Of a stretch of DNA of 64,000 nucleotides, positions 61,716-64,000 are shown piece by piece. Location of the stretch: assembly GCF_014191355.1 (NCBI RefSeq), contig NZ_JACHWM010000020.1, positions 37,288 to 101,287 of the forward strand. Direction: 5' to 3'. How positions within the stretch are numbered: position 1 is the first letter of the stretch; each line of letters begins with the position of its first letter. Source of the DNA: Methylobacterium sp. R2-1 (lineage in GTDB: Bacteria; Pseudomonadota; Alphaproteobacteria; Rhizobiales; Beijerinckiaceae). The notes beneath the pieces are model-generated. The model ran no database searches. It worked only from the letters and a program-made list of their open reading frames with translations, and was not told the DNA's origin. The position numbers were made by a program, and so were the translations under genes.

Positions 61716-63860
61716 ATGGCCCGGAAGCGTCACCGCCCCACCGTCGAAAGCCTGATCGAGGTGGTCGGACGGCTCGGCCTCGCGCCGAACGCCGTCGATC
61801 TTGAGGCTCTGCGCACCCACCTCGAACTGCCGGAATTCGGAGCGGAGGTCGAGGACGAGCGCGTGGCGCGCGCTCTGCGAGAGATGCGGGCGGCGCGGGC
61901 TTTCGCGGAGACCGGCATCCCGGCCCTCAAGCGCACGGTCCCCGTCCTCAGGGCCGCGGTGGCCAAGGACCATGGCATTCGCTGGAGCGCCCGCATCAGC
62001 ATCCCGCTGCTTGAGGCCGGTCGCATGGACCTGCGCATCGACGCGGCGCCGGACCCGATCAGCGCCGAAATCCTCAGCGGAATGGCGTCCCGGAACGATC
62101 CCACGCACCGTCTGGATGAGCTGCGCGCCGCCGTGGCGGAGATGACGGTGCGGACGAGCCGCGACCTGCGCAAACCGGTCGACCGACTCAGAGGTCAGAT
62201 CCTCGCCGATCTGCGCGAGGTGGGCGCCGACGCGGCCGCCTATCTCGAGCATATGGACCGCTCGCTGCGCTCCCGCCCGTTCAGCCTCAATCCTAGGCTC
62301 GCTCGCTCCCTCACGGACGCGCTGACACCGGTTCGTCAGCGGGCCAAGGCAGTAGCGCGCGAGGGCTCGCGCCTGCGGCGCCTTCGGGATCAAGTCGGGT
62401 TCGGCGCCTATATTGAGAAATTCGCCGCGGCGCGCCGGCTGAACCGCCGCATCCTGTTCCACATGGGGCTGACCAATTCCGGCAAGACCTATGCGGCCCT
62501 GCAGGCGCTGAGCGCAGCGCCCACCGGTGCTTATCTCGCTCCGCTGCGTCTCCTGGCACTGGAAAACTACGAGGGTCTGCGCGAGCGCGGCCTGCGCGCC
62601 GGAATGGTCACCGGTGAGGAAGTGCTGGGAGAGACCGATCCGACGCACACCGCCCGAACGATCGAGACGGCCGACCTGACTCGGCCGATCGACGTCGCGG
62701 TCATCGACGAGATCCAGATGCTCTCGGACCCGGATCGCGGCTGGGCCTGGACGAATGCCTTGTTCGGTGTCCCCGCCAAGACCGTTATCGTCTGCGGATC
62801 GGACGATGCTCTGTCCTATGTGCGCCGCGCCGCCGAGGCGGCGAACGAGTCGCTGGAGGTGCTCACCTTCGAGCGCAAGTCGCCGCTCGTGCTTCTGGAC
62901 GAGCCCGTTCCGCTGGAGAAGGTCGAGCCGGGCGATGCCGTCGTCGCCTTCTCTCGCCGCGCCGTGCACGAGAATCGTGAGATCCTGGTCGCTCGCGGAC
63001 ACCGGGTCGCGACGATCTACGGCGCCCTGTCGCCGGAGGTCCGCCGCGCCGAGGCGGCGCGCTTCCGATCGGGCGAAGCCAATGTCCTCGTGACCACCGA
63101 TGCCATCGGCATGGGGCTCAATCTGGGGCCGCTGAAGCGGATCGTCTTCTCGGCCGTGTGCAAGTGGGACGGCGTCGAGGAGCGCGCGCTCACCAATTCC
63201 GAGATCCGGCAGATCGCTGGCCGGGCCGGGCGTTACGGCCACCACGACGTCGGCTACGTGGCAGCAACCGAGGCAACCGCCATCGAGCCGATCCGAGCAG
63301 CTTTGGCCGGAGCTCCCACGGCGCCGGCCGCCGATACGCGCTTCTACGTGCGTCCGGACTTGACCGCGATCCGCTCGGTGGCCGAGGAGATGCGGACGCC
63401 CAGCCTCTACGAGGTGATGACGCATTTCGCGCGGGCGACCTTCTATGCCGGTTCGCCGTTCCAGCCATCGGCTCTGGAAGAGGTTCTGGAGATCGCGCGC
63501 ACCATCGACCGGGCGCGTCTCCCGATCGAGGAAAAATTCGTCTTCTCGGTCTGCCCGATCAATCGGCGCGACGAGATTGCCATGGGTATGCTGGAGCGGT
63601 GGAGTCAGGTTCGCGCGACCGGCGTGACGGTGCCTGCCCTGAGAGCCAGCCTCGCCGGCGAACTCGATTACCAGGAGCGAACCGTGAAACTCGCCAGCGC
63701 CTATCTGTGGCTGTCACGGCGCTTCCCCGAGACGTTCGACGATGTCGAGGCGATCCGGCAGATGCGAGCGCGCGCAAACGACGCGATCGAGCATCATTTA
63801 CGGCAGACCGCGACCCGCAAGGCGGAGCGTCGAACGCGGCGCACCGTCGGAGCATGGTGA
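61716..63860 (+). CDS. Suv3-type ATP-dependent RNA helicase
   Basis: 714 residues. After an N-terminal region of 240 residues the helicase core begins: Walker A in HMGLTNSGKTYAALQALS, APLRLLALENYEGLRERG (Ia), DVAVIDEIQMLSDPDRGWAW (II, DEIQ), then VVAFSRRAVHENREILVARG, LVTTDAIGMGLNLGPLKRIV and SEIRQIAGRAGRYG (IV-VI). This set defines the Suv3 family, known from the mitochondrial RNA degradasome and from alphaproteobacteria. It unwinds RNA, probably supplying substrate to polynucleotide phosphorylase or RNase R. ATG 61716 was used, with GAGCC in front. A basic tail (ATRKAERRTRRTVGAW) may bind RNA. Confidence 0.93.
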   Translation: MARKRHRPTVESLIEVVGRLGLAPNAVDLEALRTHLELPEFGAEVEDERVARALREMRAARAFAETGIPALKRTVPVLRAAVAKDHGIRWSARISIPLLEAGRMDLRIDAAPDPISAEILSGMASRNDPTHRLDELRAAVAEMTVRTSRDLRKPVDRLRGQILADLREVGADAAAYLEHMDRSLRSRPFSLNPRLARSLTDALTPVRQRAKAVAREGSRLRRLRDQVGFGAYIEKFAAARRLNRRILFHMGLTNSGKTYAALQALSAAPTGAYLAPLRLLALENYEGLRERGLRAGMVTGEEVLGETDPTHTARTIETADLTRPIDVAVIDEIQMLSDPDRGWAWTNALFGVPAKTVIVCGSDDALSYVRRAAEAANESLEVLTFERKSPLVLLDEPVPLEKVEPGDAVVAFSRRAVHENREILVARGHRVATIYGALSPEVRRAEAARFRSGEANVLVTTDAIGMGLNLGPLKRIVFSAVCKWDGVEERALTNSEIRQIAGRAGRYGHHDVGYVAATEATAIEPIRAALAGAPTAPAADTRFYVRPDLTAIRSVAEEMRTPSLYEVMTHFARATFYAGSPFQPSALEEVLEIARTIDRARLPIEEKFVFSVCPINRRDEIAMGMLERWSQVRATGVTVPALRASLAGELDYQERTVKLASAYLWLSRRFPETFDDVEAIRQMRARANDAIEHHLRQTATRKAERRTRRTVGAW

Positions 63861-64000
63861 GGGTGCCGCGCAGCTCCGCACGGTCGATGCAGCCCTGAGG
63901 CACGCGCCCCCTCCCCTTTCGGGTCGCCGGGGTGCGTGGCGGGTGGGGCCTGCCGGTCCGTCGTGGTGTGATCGGCGTGGAACGGCATGAAGCCCGCGGA

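Noticed and set aside
61629..63425. 598-codon minus-strand open frame opposite the helicase
   Set aside because: Composition typical of an antisense shadow (His/Arg/Gly-rich); the plus strand has all Suv3 helicase motifs.

Overview
The window reads as a high-GC alphaproteobacterial chromosome or large replicon of the order Hyphomicrobiales (Rhizobiales), most likely Methylobacterium/Methylorubrum. The evidence is the gene family mix: HWE-type sensor kinase remnants, a GapR/DUF2312 protein, a MucR-type regulator lacking finger cysteines, homospermidine synthase, an archaeal-type phosphoserine aminotransferase, an IspF domain resembling the C-terminal half of an IspDF fusion, a Rnk-like protein, many small lineage-type proteins and tandem-HAMP hybrid kinases. 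The genus is an inference from these families, not a search result.

Layout. 0-2.2 kb: the 3' end of a receiver-domain protein, then two wrecked PAS/HWE sensor kinases. 2.5-10 kb: a coherent catabolic locus. A metabolite:H+ symporter gene diverges from an IclR regulator, which is followed on its strand by a family III CoA transferase, an enoyl-CoA hydratase, the two subunits of a class I CoA-transferase-fold enzyme and an acyl-CoA synthetase, with overlapping genes and two IclR-like palindromes in the divergent promoter. The beta subunit appears to lack the catalytic glutamate of true transferases, so the enzyme may be a hydrolase acting on a ring- or oxo-acyl-CoA, as in IpdAB. 10-22.5 kb: small lineage proteins, a cold-shock protein, an MFS exporter, an iron-permease-like protein, an alpha/beta hydrolase and GapR, mixed with an integrase stub, a kinase stub and a frameshifted cytochrome c. 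22.5-31.5 kb: mostly core-type metabolism: MocR regulator with TehA, DUF983, a stand-alone IspF, an RsuA-family pseudouridine synthase, a glutamate dehydrogenase-type enzyme, SerC and homospermidine synthase.

31.7-42.5 kb is a degraded accessory region: an intact Rnk-like gene and a second one cut off by a phage terminase fragment, a universal stress protein with several frameshifts, a broken DNA methylase next to IS630 debris, IS3 debris, and two diverged copies of a 21-codon open frame. AraC and MucR regulators and an HPP-CBS membrane protein lie among these remnants.

42.5-64 kb is dominated by signalling. A 1937-residue hybrid kinase built on about ten 92-residue HAMP-type repeats overlaps by four bases with a second hybrid kinase; a soluble triple-PAS chemoreceptor and a GAF-HTH protein follow, with an AI-2E-type exporter, a DedA protein and small membrane or secreted proteins between. 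The window closes with an Suv3-type RNA helicase. The strongest leads are the CoA-fold locus without its glutamate, the long HAMP array with its coupled partner kinase, and the duplicated 21-codon frame.
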